Source: CAWATZ01 sp963784995 (GTDB lineage: Bacteria > Planctomycetota > Planctomycetia > Gemmatales > Gemmataceae). From it: a stretch of DNA of 64,000 nt. Positions 9,306 to 17,909 of this stretch are shown in pieces (positions within the stretch are counted from its first letter, which is position 1; every line of letters begins with the position of its first letter). The stretch covers positions 744,001 to 808,000 of the forward strand of contig CAWATZ010000003.1 in assembly GCA_963784995.1 (NCBI GenBank), read 5' to 3'. A model generated the notes under the pieces. It had not been told where the DNA came from, did no database searches, and was given only the letters and a program-made list of their open reading frames with translations. The position numbers and the translations under genes are program-made.

Positions 9306-9525
9306 GGGTTCACTTTCGCACGGCGTGGACGAGTTTCGTAGCCGCAGGCGGCTCGCCTGCGCGCTGGCCAGCCAGCAGGCGAGCCGCCTGCGGCTACGCA
9401 AGGGTTCACTTTCGCACGTCCTGGACGAGTTTCGTAGCCGCAGGCGGCTCGCCTGCGCGCTGGCCAGCCAGCAGGCGAGCCGCCTGCGGCTACGCAAGGG
9501 TTCACTTTCGCACGGCGTGGACGAG
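9306..9525. repeat. 96-bp tandem repeat carrying a palindrome and a copied gene end
   Basis: Two 96-base units (9306-9401 and 9402-9497) and a 28-base partial third (9498-9525) follow one another. Each unit begins with ggttcactttcgcac, which on the minus strand is the last codons and TGA of the adjacent methyltransferase gene, followed by a palindrome with arms around gtagccgcaggcggctcgcc. The middle copy differs at three bases in the gene-derived part. Confidence 0.9.
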
Positions 9526-10284
9526 AAACATGTTGGCGAACTCACGCAGGCCGGCCCGGTCCGCGAGGGCAGCGTCCATCCGCTCCCAGCCGCGGAGGAA
9601 CCGAGGCAGGGCCCGGGGGGCGAGCCGTTCCAGCCAGTTGATCGGACCAAGGTAAACGCCATGAACCCTGGGAGGAAGAAACCCCGCGGTGCGGCACTGG
9701 GAGCGGATTTGTCGGGTGGTGGTGAAGAACTGGCGGAGACGCACCAGGTTGCCGACCCGGGCCAGGCCGGCGATTCGATTGACCAGGAAGTAGCCGTTGA
9801 GGTTGAAAAGCGGCGTGGCCGTGAACAGGCAGCTGCCGCCCGGTTTCAGGACCCGGGCCATCTCCTGGATGCAGAGCGTGGCATCGGGAAGGTAGCGCAG
9901 CACCTCGATGCACAGCACGCGATCAAAGGAGCCGTCGGGGAAAGGCAAGGCATCGACGTCCGCCTGGCGCAGGTTCGCTTGCGGATTGAGCTTCTGGGCG
10001 TACACGAGCATGTCGGCAGAGCCATCGACCCCGGCGGCCTGATAGCCACGCCGGCGATACTCCGCCACGTAATGTCCCGTGCCGCAGCCGACGTCGAGCA
10101 GACTGAGGGGTTGCTCGATTACCGGAAGGTAGTGATCGAGCAGTAACTGGAGCCGGTGCCGGCTGTAGGTGAAGCAGTCGCGGTACGGATCGGCCGAGAA
10201 GTCCACGTAGCGCGAGGCGAACGTATCGGCCTGAACCGAGTGCAGTTCGATGGCCTGCACTTTCTGATCTTCAAGAGTTTGCAT
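9502..10284 (-). CDS. Class I SAM-dependent methyltransferase
   Basis: From ATG 10284 the protein has 260 residues. Motif I LLDVGCGTGHYVAEY is near residue 55-70, then GVDGSADMLVYAQ, ADVDALPFPDGSFDRVLCIE, and ARVLKPGG, the normal order for a Rossmann-fold methyltransferase. The C-terminal third is variable and probably binds the acceptor. The gene follows the GT4 gene by seven bases. Its last 24 or so bases, including the stop, are repeated twice downstream in the 96-bp array. The substrate, probably a sugar or lipid-linked sugar, is inference from the locus. Confidence 0.8.
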   Translation of the reverse strand: MQTLEDQKVQAIELHSVQADTFASRYVDFSADPYRDCFTYSRHRLQLLLDHYLPVIEQPLSLLDVGCGTGHYVAEYRRRGYQAAGVDGSADMLVYAQKLNPQANLRQADVDALPFPDGSFDRVLCIEVLRYLPDATLCIQEMARVLKPGGSCLFTATPLFNLNGYFLVNRIAGLARVGNLVRLRQFFTTTRQIRSQCRTAGFLPPRVHGVYLGPINWLERLAPRALPRFLRGWERMDAALADRAGLREFANMFLVHAVRK

Positions 10285-10291
10285 GCAACCA

Positions 10292-11470
10292 TTACCGAGT
10301 TCGTCTGCGTTGAGCGACCACTTCGCGCACAACTTCAGCAAAGCGAGCAGCACAGCGTTTGCTGGAGTAGTGATCTTCAACCGTTTGCCGGCCGGCAGCC
10401 CCGAGCCGGGAGCGGAGATTGGGATTGTCGATCAGCGCAATCAGTGCGTTCAGCCACTCTTCCTGAGTGCGAACAAGGAGTCCGTTCTCTCCATTCCGGA
10501 TCACCTCGCAATTGGTGCCGACAGCGGAGCAGACCGTTGGCAGTCCCAGCGCCATGTAGAGCAGGGCTTTCATACTGCACTTGCCGCGTGCCCAGGGATC
10601 GTCCGGCATGGGCATGATGCCGACGTCGAAAGCGTTCAGCTCCTCGACCTCGGTCTCTGCCGACCAGGGCCGCCAGACAAAGGGGACTCCGGGTAGGATG
10701 GGCTCACGATCGGAGTGAACGCGGAACTCCACGTCGCGCCAGGCGCACAACTCCTGAAGCATGGGGGCGAATAGTTCCAGATGCGTCTGAGAGGTCGAGC
10801 TGCCCGTCCAGCCAACAATGATTCGATCGCTGCGCGGGCCGTTTCGCTGAGGCCGAAAGCGATCGGTGTCCACACTGGAAGGAATCAAGCTCACGGCCTG
10901 GTTATGAGTTCGAGCCCAGTCCTGAAGATAACGGTTGCCGACAACGATGTGATCGCTGAGCCGGCAAATCGTCGCGGTCTTGCCAGGAAACTTGAGCCAG
11001 CCAAAGCGGCGATTGGCAGCCGCGGTGTGCAGCATCCAAATGGCGTCATCAAAGTCATAGATCACAGGGCAGCGCGTTAGGGACAGCAATCGCTCGAGGA
11101 TTGGCGGGCCAGCAATGCAAATGGCCCGGTGGATCAAGATGACGTCGTGGTGCCGGGCGGTCAGGGCCCGCACCGCGCTCTGGAGGAAAGCCCTCAGCAG
11201 TGCGGTTCCCTTGCCAAGCAGCCGTCCAGGTTGCCGCAGACAATCCATCAGCACCGCATTCGCGAAGGGGATCAGGCGAACGTTGATTCCCTCGGCGTTA
11301 AGGTGAGGAAGCCATTGCTCGATCCGAAATCGCTGGCTGGGTGCTGATCCGAGGGGATAAGGGACGAAGCCGAGTACCGAGATGGGACGCTTCTCTGGTC
11401 GCAACAGGGGGCTCTGCCATGCCAACTCGTGATTCACTTCGGTAGGCAGGGCTGCCTTGATGCTCGCCAC
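10292..11470 (-). CDS. GT4-type glycosyltransferase (GT-B fold)
   Basis: The 392-residue protein has a GT-B plan: an N-terminal domain starting VLGFVPYPLGSAPSQRFRIE, with HRAICIAGPPILERLLSL and VIYDFDDAIW, a linker VIPSSVDTDRF-like segment (LIPSSVDTDRFRPQ), and a C-terminal nucleotide domain with IIVGWTGSSTS, DVGIMPMPDDPWARGKCSMK and ALGLPTVCSAVGTNCEVI. This resembles the retaining GT4 group. It begins with GTG at 11470 and overlaps the end of the FkbM gene by 37 bases, which suggests coupled translation. Sugar specificity cannot be read. Confidence 0.8.
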   Translation of the reverse strand: MASIKAALPTEVNHELAWQSPLLRPEKRPISVLGFVPYPLGSAPSQRFRIEQWLPHLNAEGINVRLIPFANAVLMDCLRQPGRLLGKGTALLRAFLQSAVRALTARHHDVILIHRAICIAGPPILERLLSLTRCPVIYDFDDAIWMLHTAAANRRFGWLKFPGKTATICRLSDHIVVGNRYLQDWARTHNQAVSLIPSSVDTDRFRPQRNGPRSDRIIVGWTGSSTSQTHLELFAPMLQELCAWRDVEFRVHSDREPILPGVPFVWRPWSAETEVEELNAFDVGIMPMPDDPWARGKCSMKALLYMALGLPTVCSAVGTNCEVIRNGENGLLVRTQEEWLNALIALIDNPNLRSRLGAAGRQTVEDHYSSKRCAARFAEVVREVVAQRRRTR

Positions 11471-12369
11471 AGGTCCGCCACCGCGTCAGGAGATAACGGC
11501 GTGAACAAATAATTCAGCCATTCGGGGTGCCCTTCAACGCGGTCACGCGAAACTGGGCCATCCGGTGTTAGAAGATACGAGCGGTAACCGGCGGAGCGGA
11601 AGAACGTCTCAAGGGCTGCTTCGCTGCCTCGCCCCTTGAGGACTTCACAGACGATGCTCGGTCGATCTCGCCGCAGAGTCTCCGCGAACCCGGCAAGGAC
11701 GTTGGGCTCGGTGCTTTCCGTGTCAATCTTGACAAGGTCAATTCGCTCCAGGCCCCGTTCCTGAACGAATCGATCCAGGCGCAGGACCGCAACCTTGCTT
11801 GAAGTGAGATTGGATACTCCGCTCATGAACTCACGAGAAAGACTGGAACTGGTGGGCAGTGTGTACGGGTAATGGTAGAACTCCGCGGTGCCTTCAACGT
11901 CGCCGACGGCGCTGGCAAGACACTCGACGTTGCCCAGATTGTTTAGCTGAACGTTCCGCCGCAGCCGTTCATGAACGGTCGGGAGAGGCTCGAAGGAATA
12001 GACTTGCCCCGCTGGGTTCGCGTGAGCAGCCAGAATGGTGTAGAACCCAACGTAGGCACCCACGTCCAGTGTGACTCGCGCTTGTTTCGCCAGCGTGAAG
12101 AAGAGAGCCGCCGTCTCGGATTCGTACCCAGCCCAGCCCCGCCAGTACAGCTGGTTGGAAACCCAGTCGTCGCCACGCGACCAGAGGGACATGATCCGAT
12201 CATTGGGGAGCTTCACGCGAACCACGCCGACGCGGTGCAGATGCTTGATCACCCATTCGGAGCGAATCCCCAGGCCCGCCAGCACCGCCCGGACACTCGA
12301 CGTGGCGACGGAGTTGAAGGGCTGCGACGAACGCAAGCGCTTCAGGATTGTTTTGATGCTGTTGAGAAT
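11434..12369 (-). CDS. FkbM family methyltransferase, start unclear
   Basis: The SAM site VTLDVGAYVGFYTILAA and EPLPTVHERLRRNVQLN lead into the FkbM hallmark LVKIDTESTEPNVLAGF and PSIVCEVLKG. FkbM enzymes O-methylate sugars and polyketides. No ATG is available at the 5' end: the natural-looking N-terminus LNSIKTILKRL would start at an ATT (12369). Alternatively, the frame runs unbroken into palindrome family B and reaches a TTG at 12582. Either the element replaced the original start or a base is missing. Length and motifs downstream are normal. Confidence 0.75.
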   Translation of the reverse strand: MLNSIKTILKRLRSSQPFNSVATSSVRAVLAGLGIRSEWVIKHLHRVGVVRVKLPNDRIMSLWSRGDDWVSNQLYWRGWAGYESETAALFFTLAKQARVTLDVGAYVGFYTILAAHANPAGQVYSFEPLPTVHERLRRNVQLNNLGNVECLASAVGDVEGTAEFYHYPYTLPTSSSLSREFMSGVSNLTSSKVAVLRLDRFVQERGLERIDLVKIDTESTEPNVLAGFAETLRRDRPSIVCEVLKGRGSEAALETFFRSAGYRSYLLTPDGPVSRDRVEGHPEWLNYLFTPLSPDAVADLWRASRQPCLPK

Positions 12370-12402
12370 GAGTGGATGGCCTCCACGATGACGCCCAGCT
12401 AA

Positions 12403-12601
12403 GGCGGTATCGGGAAAAAGGTTGGGCCACCGTCCCCGTGGGTGCGCTGCGCGACCCACGGCTGGGTTATGCAACCCCTTCGGGGTAAAAGACAAGGGTC
12501 GGTCCCTGTTTTCTACCCCGAAGGGGTTGCATAGCCCAGCCGTGGGTCGCGCAGCGCACCCACGGGAAGGAGGGCGGACCAACGCTTTTCCTCAAACCGC
12601 C
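12403..12601. repeat. Composite palindromic element, family B, second copy
   Basis: Same layout as 6789-6974: outer arms gggaaaaaggttgggccacc and its imperfect inverse, middle arms cgtgggtgcgctgcgcgac, inner arms around gcaaccccttcggggta. Here the arms extend to aggcggt at both ends. It separates two methyltransferase genes and reads open toward the FkbM gene. Confidence 0.9.
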
Positions 12602-13503
12602 TAACGGATGGCGCGGACTTTGAGACTGTCACCGATACGGAGAAAGCTCAGACAGCCGTTGATCCCCGCTTTCAGAGTCCGTCGCAAAGGACTGCGAGAG
12701 AACGCTTCGTTCAAGGCGAATCCCACCTCGTTCCGACTCGCCGCTCCCATCGAGTTTCGCCTGGGCCAGAACCTCGTAAGCAAGTCCCGAGGGTTGAGCC
12801 CTTCTGTGCGCGTCTGCTGGGCCCGGAAACCCGCTGCCCGGAGGGCCAGCGCCAGGCCCCTGGGGGTCCAGAGGGTCAGATGCTCCGGCGGCGACACCAC
12901 ACTCCAGTTCAGGCCAAGCAGCCGCCAGTTAAAGCTCCGGGCGTTCGGCGTGGTGACGTAGAGCACGCCACCGGGGCGAAGCCAGCGGGCTGCGGTCCGC
13001 AACAGCTGGTCGGGTGCCGGGACGTGCTCCAGCAGCTCGATCATGGTGACCACGTCGAACCCCGCGGTCAGGAAGCGTGAGTCCGTGGTGCCATCGGCGG
13101 ACACGACCCAGCCGCGTTGCTCCCCATAGCGCAGCGAAGCCGGCGAGATTTCCGTGCCGTAACATCTCCAGCCCTGGCGCTCGGCCGCTTCCAGCAGGCC
13201 CCCCTCGCCGTAGCCCACGTCAAGCCAGCAGCCGGTCCGGCGGAACTTGGAGAACGAGAGAACGAGCTTCTGAAGCGACGCCTGGACGACCGGAGGGATG
13301 GCGAAGCGCGCGTTGTCGTAGTAGTGGTCGTACAGCTCCCGCACTTCCCCGCTGGCGTCTTCGCGCCGTGGGGTGAACACCACCGAGCACCGGGAGCATT
13401 GATAGAGCGGATACTGGTTCTTCTCACCGAGCAGCCGCTGGGACCCGGCCCGGCATGCGGGACAGCGAACCTTCGTTTCCGTTGAGCAGTTGACGGATTT
13501 CAA
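12601..13503 (-). CDS. Methyltransferase with N-terminal zinc-ribbon-like segment
   Basis: The start is a TTG at 13503 that overlaps the TGA of the preceding gene (TTGA), giving 300 residues. Residues 10-45 carry two CxxC pairs (RCPACRAGSQ and YQCSRCSVVFTPR), probably a zinc ribbon. The SAM domain follows: GCWLDVGYGEGGLLEAAE, GTEISPASLRYGEQ, FDVVTMIELLEHVPAP and RPGGVLYVTTPNARS. Similar proteins are frequent in polysaccharide loci and act on nucleotide or lipid-linked sugars. It ends at the edge of the family B palindrome. Confidence 0.75.
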   Translation of the reverse strand: MKSVNCSTETKVRCPACRAGSQRLLGEKNQYPLYQCSRCSVVFTPRREDASGEVRELYDHYYDNARFAIPPVVQASLQKLVLSFSKFRRTGCWLDVGYGEGGLLEAAERQGWRCYGTEISPASLRYGEQRGWVVSADGTTDSRFLTAGFDVVTMIELLEHVPAPDQLLRTAARWLRPGGVLYVTTPNARSFNWRLLGLNWSVVSPPEHLTLWTPRGLALALRAAGFRAQQTRTEGLNPRDLLTRFWPRRNSMGAASRNEVGFALNEAFSRSPLRRTLKAGINGCLSFLRIGDSLKVRAIR

Positions 13504-14741
13504 CGGCGACTCCCATCCGCGATCTCGCCCACAATGGCCCTGGCGGGGAGGATTTCCTGGTAAAGCTCCAGCTGCCGCTCGCAGCTGGCGTCCAGGGCGT
13601 AATGCTGCTCGGCGGCCTGCCGGCATCGGCCCGGCAGGTCCGCGTCGGCAAGCAAGCGGCGCAGCTCCCGGGCCGCCCGGCCGTACTCCTCGTCGGAATG
13701 TCCCCCGAGGACGACGCCAACGCGCAGCCGCTGAGTGATCTCGTCCGTGTCGCTGACGTTCGGCGTGGTCACCACGGGCAGCCCCGACGCCCAGTATTCC
13801 CCGATCTTCGTCGGTGAGCAGCCATGCTCACTCAGACCCTGGCTGAGGAAGAAGAGCCCGGCGTCCTGTGCCAGAAGTTCCCCGGGCATGGCCCGGTGGG
13901 GAACGCTATCGATTGACCAGGTCCCTTCCGGCACCCCGGCCGACCGCAACGTCGCATTCACGATTGCCGGGTCGGTGCGGGTCAGGACGCGCAGCTGGAC
14001 CCCGCCCAGCTCGCGGTGGGCGACGGCGACGAACCGCGCCACCTTGTCGAAGACGTAACGCAAGCCAATGGAGCCAATGTAAACCAGGCGCATCTGGCCC
14101 TGGGAAGCCGGGGCCCTGATCGGGTTCCAGCGGAACAGGTTCAGGTCCACGCAGCTGGGCACAACAATCGTCGGCGTTCGCCGCCGTCGGACCGCCGGCA
14201 GCTGATCGATCACGGCCTTGCCCCGGTAAGACATGGCAATGATGCCATCGGCGCGGGCATACAGTTGCTGCTCAAGGGCCCGGGCCAGGCGATGGGGGAA
14301 GGAGCCGAAGCGCCAGACGCCGCCATCGACCTGTTCGTCGGGGTAGAATCCCTCGTTGTGGTAAACCAGCCTTGCCCCCAGCAACTTGGCGAGCGGCAAG
14401 CCCATGAGGCCGCCAAGGAAGGTCCGGGCGTGAACAATGTCGAACCGCGAGCGCAGGGCCGCCGCCAGTCCGGTGGCCCACGCCTGCAGGAAATCCAGGC
14501 CCTTGGCCAGGAGCCTGGGACGCTTGTGGTACGGCAGCGGCAGCCAGCGCACGCCGCGTTCCTCCAGCGACGTGCGGATCGCCGCCACCTCATCCGTGCG
14601 GGCACGATCGCCGGCCTTTTCAAAGGTCACCAGGGTCAGCTGGACGCCGCGCTCGGCCAGGAGCCGCACGGGCGGCAGGACCAGGGACTGCCCCAGAGGC
14701 TCCCCGGCTCCCCAGTAGACCAGGTAGAGGACACGCGGCAT
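13500..14741 (-). CDS. GT4-type glycosyltransferase (GT-B fold)
   Basis: The 413-residue product begins VLYLVYWGAGEPLGQSLVLP at an ATG five bases after the stop of the upstream GT2 gene. The N-terminal domain has FDIVHARTFLGGLMGLPLAK; the C-terminal domain has RLVYIGSIGLRYVFDK, HGCSPTKIGEYWASGLPVVT and VSDTDE, matching the donor-nucleotide site of GT4 enzymes. The EX7E motif is loose. Sugar specificity is unknown. Tight spacing on both sides places it in the same transcript. Confidence 0.8.
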   Translation of the reverse strand: MPRVLYLVYWGAGEPLGQSLVLPPVRLLAERGVQLTLVTFEKAGDRARTDEVAAIRTSLEERGVRWLPLPYHKRPRLLAKGLDFLQAWATGLAAALRSRFDIVHARTFLGGLMGLPLAKLLGARLVYHNEGFYPDEQVDGGVWRFGSFPHRLARALEQQLYARADGIIAMSYRGKAVIDQLPAVRRRRTPTIVVPSCVDLNLFRWNPIRAPASQGQMRLVYIGSIGLRYVFDKVARFVAVAHRELGGVQLRVLTRTDPAIVNATLRSAGVPEGTWSIDSVPHRAMPGELLAQDAGLFFLSQGLSEHGCSPTKIGEYWASGLPVVTTPNVSDTDEITQRLRVGVVLGGHSDEEYGRAARELRRLLADADLPGRCRQAAEQHYALDASCERQLELYQEILPARAIVGEIADGSRR

Positions 14742-14745
14742 CAAC

Positions 14746-15648
14746 TCATCCAGGGGTCGAGATCGTCTTTTGTTGCCAGCGGGCCCAGGCCCGGGCAGGG
14801 AAACCCGCCAGGCGACCGATCTGCCGCGGGTCGAGCAGCAGCGATCGCAGAAGGCAACGGAGCGACGAGGCGTAGGCCCCGGCGTGATAGTAGGAGCCCG
14901 CCAGCACCATGTACGTATGGGCAAAGGCACTGCGCCGACGACTCTGGAGAGAGTCCGGCAACGCAGGCATGGCGAACCCCTTCTCCAGCACGCGCAGGCT
15001 GTCCTTTTCCAGCAACGGGACCTGCCGGCTCATGTTGGCCCCATGCTGGCGGTACTGGATCAAGGGCTCATCGAGATACAGAAAGCTGGTCACGGCCGCG
15101 AGCCGAAGCCACATCTCCCAGTCCGCACACTGACTGAGCGCGGGATCAAAGCCGCCTTGCTCCAGGAAGAGCGCGCGTTCGGCAAGGACGGTGCTAGGGG
15201 TGCCAATCACGTTCCCGATGGTGAGCAAGTGTTCGAGGGTCGGATTCGAGCGCAAACTGTGCTGCATCCGCAGAGGAGCAAGGTCAGCCGCGACCACGCG
15301 GTAAGCGGTGCAGCAAGCGCGAAAGCCCTGCCGTCCCGCCAGGGCGGCCAGCTGCCGCTCCAGCTTGTGCGGCAGCCAGACGTCATCGGCATCCAGGAAC
15401 GCCACGTACCGCCCCCGGCTTTCCGCGATCCCCCGGTTCCGGGCAGCGGCCACACCCCCATTCGGCTGCGGAAGATAACGCACGGGCGGCCCATAGGTCC
15501 GCATCAAGGTCGCGGTCTCATCGGTCGAGCCATCGTCCACAACAAGGACCTCAAGGTCCAACACCGTTTGTGCCAGGGCACTTTGGAGCGCGTCAGGGAG
15601 ATACGCGGCGGCGTTATACGTTGGGATGATGACCGAGACTTCCGGCAT
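14746..15648 (-). CDS. GT2 family glycosyltransferase
   Basis: The protein has 300 residues from ATG 15648. It shows the GT-A motifs VSVIIPTYNAAAYLPDALQS, VLVVDDGSTDETA, GVAAARNRGI and AFLDADDVWLPHKLERQ, then WEMWLRLA and YRQHGANMS in the acceptor region. Such enzymes transfer a sugar from a nucleotide donor with inversion. The C-terminal 70 residues are helical and basic. Neighbours on both sides are GT4 genes in the same direction. Confidence 0.85.
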   Translation of the reverse strand: MPEVSVIIPTYNAAAYLPDALQSALAQTVLDLEVLVVDDGSTDETATLMRTYGPPVRYLPQPNGGVAAARNRGIAESRGRYVAFLDADDVWLPHKLERQLAALAGRQGFRACCTAYRVVAADLAPLRMQHSLRSNPTLEHLLTIGNVIGTPSTVLAERALFLEQGGFDPALSQCADWEMWLRLAAVTSFLYLDEPLIQYRQHGANMSRQVPLLEKDSLRVLEKGFAMPALPDSLQSRRRSAFAHTYMVLAGSYYHAGAYASSLRCLLRSLLLDPRQIGRLAGFPARAWARWQQKTISTPG

Positions 15649-15683
15649 GGGTTGTCTCACCCGTCGCGGGAGCAAGCTGTTCG

Positions 15684-15787
15684 TATTACTCCGGCAAGGA
15701 AGATCGGCACAAAGTAGTCATCACGCTCCGCGTGATGGCTGCATCACGCGGAGCGTGATGACTACAATCTTTCTTGCTGGAGTAATA
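15684..15787. repeat. Palindromic element at and inside a gene end, family C
   Basis: Outer arms on tattactccggcaaggaaga and inner arms on gtagtcatcacgctccgcg mirror each other around a four-base centre. A 12-base piece of the outer arm also occurs near 26713-26725. The element encodes the last 30 or so residues of the adjacent GT4 product, including its TAA. Confidence 0.85.
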
Positions 15788-16882
15788 GACCGCCTCGTAG
15801 GCCCGGACCATGTCCTCGAAGCGAAACCGCTGGCACATCCGTGTTCGGCCTGCCCCGGCCAGCCGCTGCCGCCGCTCGGGGTCGTTCAGCAATCCTGCAA
15901 TCGCCGCGGCAAGGGCCTCGCTATCAGCGGGAGGAACCAGCACACCATCGACGCCATCGGTGATGATCTCCGGAATGCCGCCGACCCGGGTAGCCACCAC
16001 AGGGGTGCCCAGATAGAGAGCTTCCGTCAGCACCAGGCCAAAGGCTTCCGCCAGGCTGGGCAGCACCACCAGGTCGGCCGCGGCCATCAGATCCGGCACG
16101 TCCCGGCGAAAGCCGACGAACCGCACCATGTCCTCACATCCCAGGGCACGGACCTGCTCCCGATAGGCCTGGTCAAACGGGCCAGCGCCGGCGACCAGCA
16201 ACAGCACTCGCCGGTCCGTCCGCCCCTTCAGCCTGGCCAGGGCCCGGAAGAGGTGTTCATGGCCCTTTTCCGGATGCAACCGGGCCACGATGACCAGGAG
16301 ATAGGCGTCCTCCGCCGCAAACTCGTGACGCACCCGTGGAACGGCGTTGGGACCGGAGAGTTGCACGCGCTCGAAGTCGATCCCATTCAGGATCGCATGC
16401 ACCTTGCCGCGAGGCGCTTTTTCCACATCGATGAGATGCTCCGCGGTGTGCTGCGACACTGCGATAATGGCATGGCTGAGCCGGTTGCACGTCTGATCGA
16501 TGCGGACGTGCCAGGTCTTGTTGATCCGCGTGTGATAGTCGGAGTAATGGCGAGTCATGACGCGCAGGGGCGTTCGCGCCAGGACTCCCGCGAGCAGGCC
16601 AATCACCGACGGCTCGAACAGATGCGTATGCAGGATGTCGATCCGCTGCCGACGCAGAAACCGGGCGAGTCGAAGCATGCCCCAGGGATAGGACAGCCGA
16701 CGCCGGCAATCGCAGCTCAGGCACTCCACTCCTTGCGATTCCACGTACTCACGCAACCACGGTGCGATCGGTTTGAGGGTGCCGAAGAACATCCGGTAGC
16801 GGCTGCGGTCGTGCCAGCGGGCCAGCTGGGGGAAAAACCCGCTCGTGTCGCCGTCCTGTGCGAAGTGAAGGATGCGGAGCAT
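15686..16882 (-). CDS. GT4-type glycosyltransferase with palindrome-encoded tail
   Basis: Motifs in order: LHFAQDGDTSGFFPQLARW, HTHLFEPSVIGLLAGVLA, VSQHTAEHLIDVEKA, LNGIDFERV, VIVARLHPEKGHEHLFRAL, VLPSLAEAFGLVLTEALYLG and PVVATRVGGIPEII. These are the standard GT4 donor-site features, including the EX7E pair. ATG 16882 is chosen; a GTG at 16888 is possible. The natural C-terminus ends near AVYYSSK; after it about 30 residues are written by palindrome family C, whose far arm supplies the stop. The catalytic part is intact, so the enzyme is probably active. Confidence 0.8.
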   Translation of the reverse strand: MLRILHFAQDGDTSGFFPQLARWHDRSRYRMFFGTLKPIAPWLREYVESQGVECLSCDCRRRLSYPWGMLRLARFLRRQRIDILHTHLFEPSVIGLLAGVLARTPLRVMTRHYSDYHTRINKTWHVRIDQTCNRLSHAIIAVSQHTAEHLIDVEKAPRGKVHAILNGIDFERVQLSGPNAVPRVRHEFAAEDAYLLVIVARLHPEKGHEHLFRALARLKGRTDRRVLLLVAGAGPFDQAYREQVRALGCEDMVRFVGFRRDVPDLMAAADLVVLPSLAEAFGLVLTEALYLGTPVVATRVGGIPEIITDGVDGVLVPPADSEALAAAIAGLLNDPERRQRLAGAGRTRMCQRFRFEDMVRAYEAVYYSSKKDCSHHAPRDAAITRSVMTTLCRSSLPE

Positions 16883-16892
16883 CGGCACCTTG

Positions 16893-17899
16893 TCATTTGG
16901 ATTGCAGGGAGATCACGGCGGGAGGACACACCGCCGGTCCGGTTGGGTAGCGAACCAACCCCTTGCGATAGCCACGGAAGAGATGGGCGCCAAGCAGAAG
17001 CCGGTAGATGCGATCCAGGGCCCGGCTGCCGCTGGCGATTCGCTCCAGCAAGGCCGCGGTCCAGAACAGGACCCGCAGCATTGCCGCGTTCGCGAGGAGC
17101 GACTTTCCCACCTTGCGAAGGGAACGCCCGATCGGCTCACCTCCCAGGCGGATCGGCCCATTGATTCGCTCGCGGGCAACGTTGTCCGGCATGTTGGGAT
17201 AGCGGCGGCAAAACGGGATCATCTTCTCGCTGCCCCACTCCACCCGGCGACAGTAGCTGCGGATGTCCAGGGCGCTGTCGTGGTGGATCACCCGGGCCTG
17301 GGGGACGAAGACGATGGTGCCTCCCGCCGCCGTGTGCCGTAACGCCAGATCTTGATCCTCACCGCTGACGATGCCCAGATCGAAACCGTTCAGCTCCTGG
17401 AAGCGAGAACGGGGAATGGCCATGTTCCCGGCGGCGCAAAAGTTCGGCATCGCTGTCGGCCCGGCCTCAGCCTGCACGCCAACGTCTTCCAGGGCCTGAC
17501 GAAACCGGCCGAATGGGGTGTTCAGCGTCTCGGGAGGGAGTCGAATGGCTCCGACTTGAAGGGCCCCAGGCCATTTCGCGGCGGCGTCGAGGTGGGCCTG
17601 GAGAAAGTCAGGCGGGATCGACAGATCGTCATCGACAAAGACAAGCAACTCGCCTCGGGCCGCCGCCGCACCGGTGTTGCGGGCCGCGGAGCGCTCCACA
17701 CCTTCCAGCCGGATCACGGAACAGGCAAGCCCGGCTGGCCCTTCAGGAACCACCACGGGAGGCTGGGAGCCATCATCCACCACGATGAGTTCGTATTCGG
17801 AAGCCGGCAGTGATTGCTGCTGCAAAAAGAGAACAGTCTGCGCAGCTTTTCGGGCCGGTTGCGCGTGGGGATGATGACGCTGGCCTGGAGTCGTGCCAT
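16893..17899 (-). CDS. GT2 family glycosyltransferase with a frameshift in a T-run
   Basis: The N-terminus ARLQASVIIPTRNRPEKLRR starts at ATG 17899, but the rest of the GT-A domain (QQSLPASEYELIVVDDGSQP, RNTGAAAARGELLVFVDDDL, GGTIVFVPQARVIHHDS) lies one frame away. The junction falls in five T residues on the coding strand (17824-17828). One extra T joins the halves without loss. A homopolymer sequencing error is the simplest reading; slippage by polymerase or ribosome is possible. The restored protein has about 335 residues. It resembles GT2 enzymes of the chlorobactene/mycofactocin-like type with a C-terminal basic region. Confidence 0.75.
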
Positions 17900-17909
17900 G
17901 GCCTCTCCT

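Noticed and set aside
9306..9525. CRISPR-like repeat array
   Set aside because: Units are contiguous identical 96-base tandem copies with no unique spacers and no cas gene nearby.
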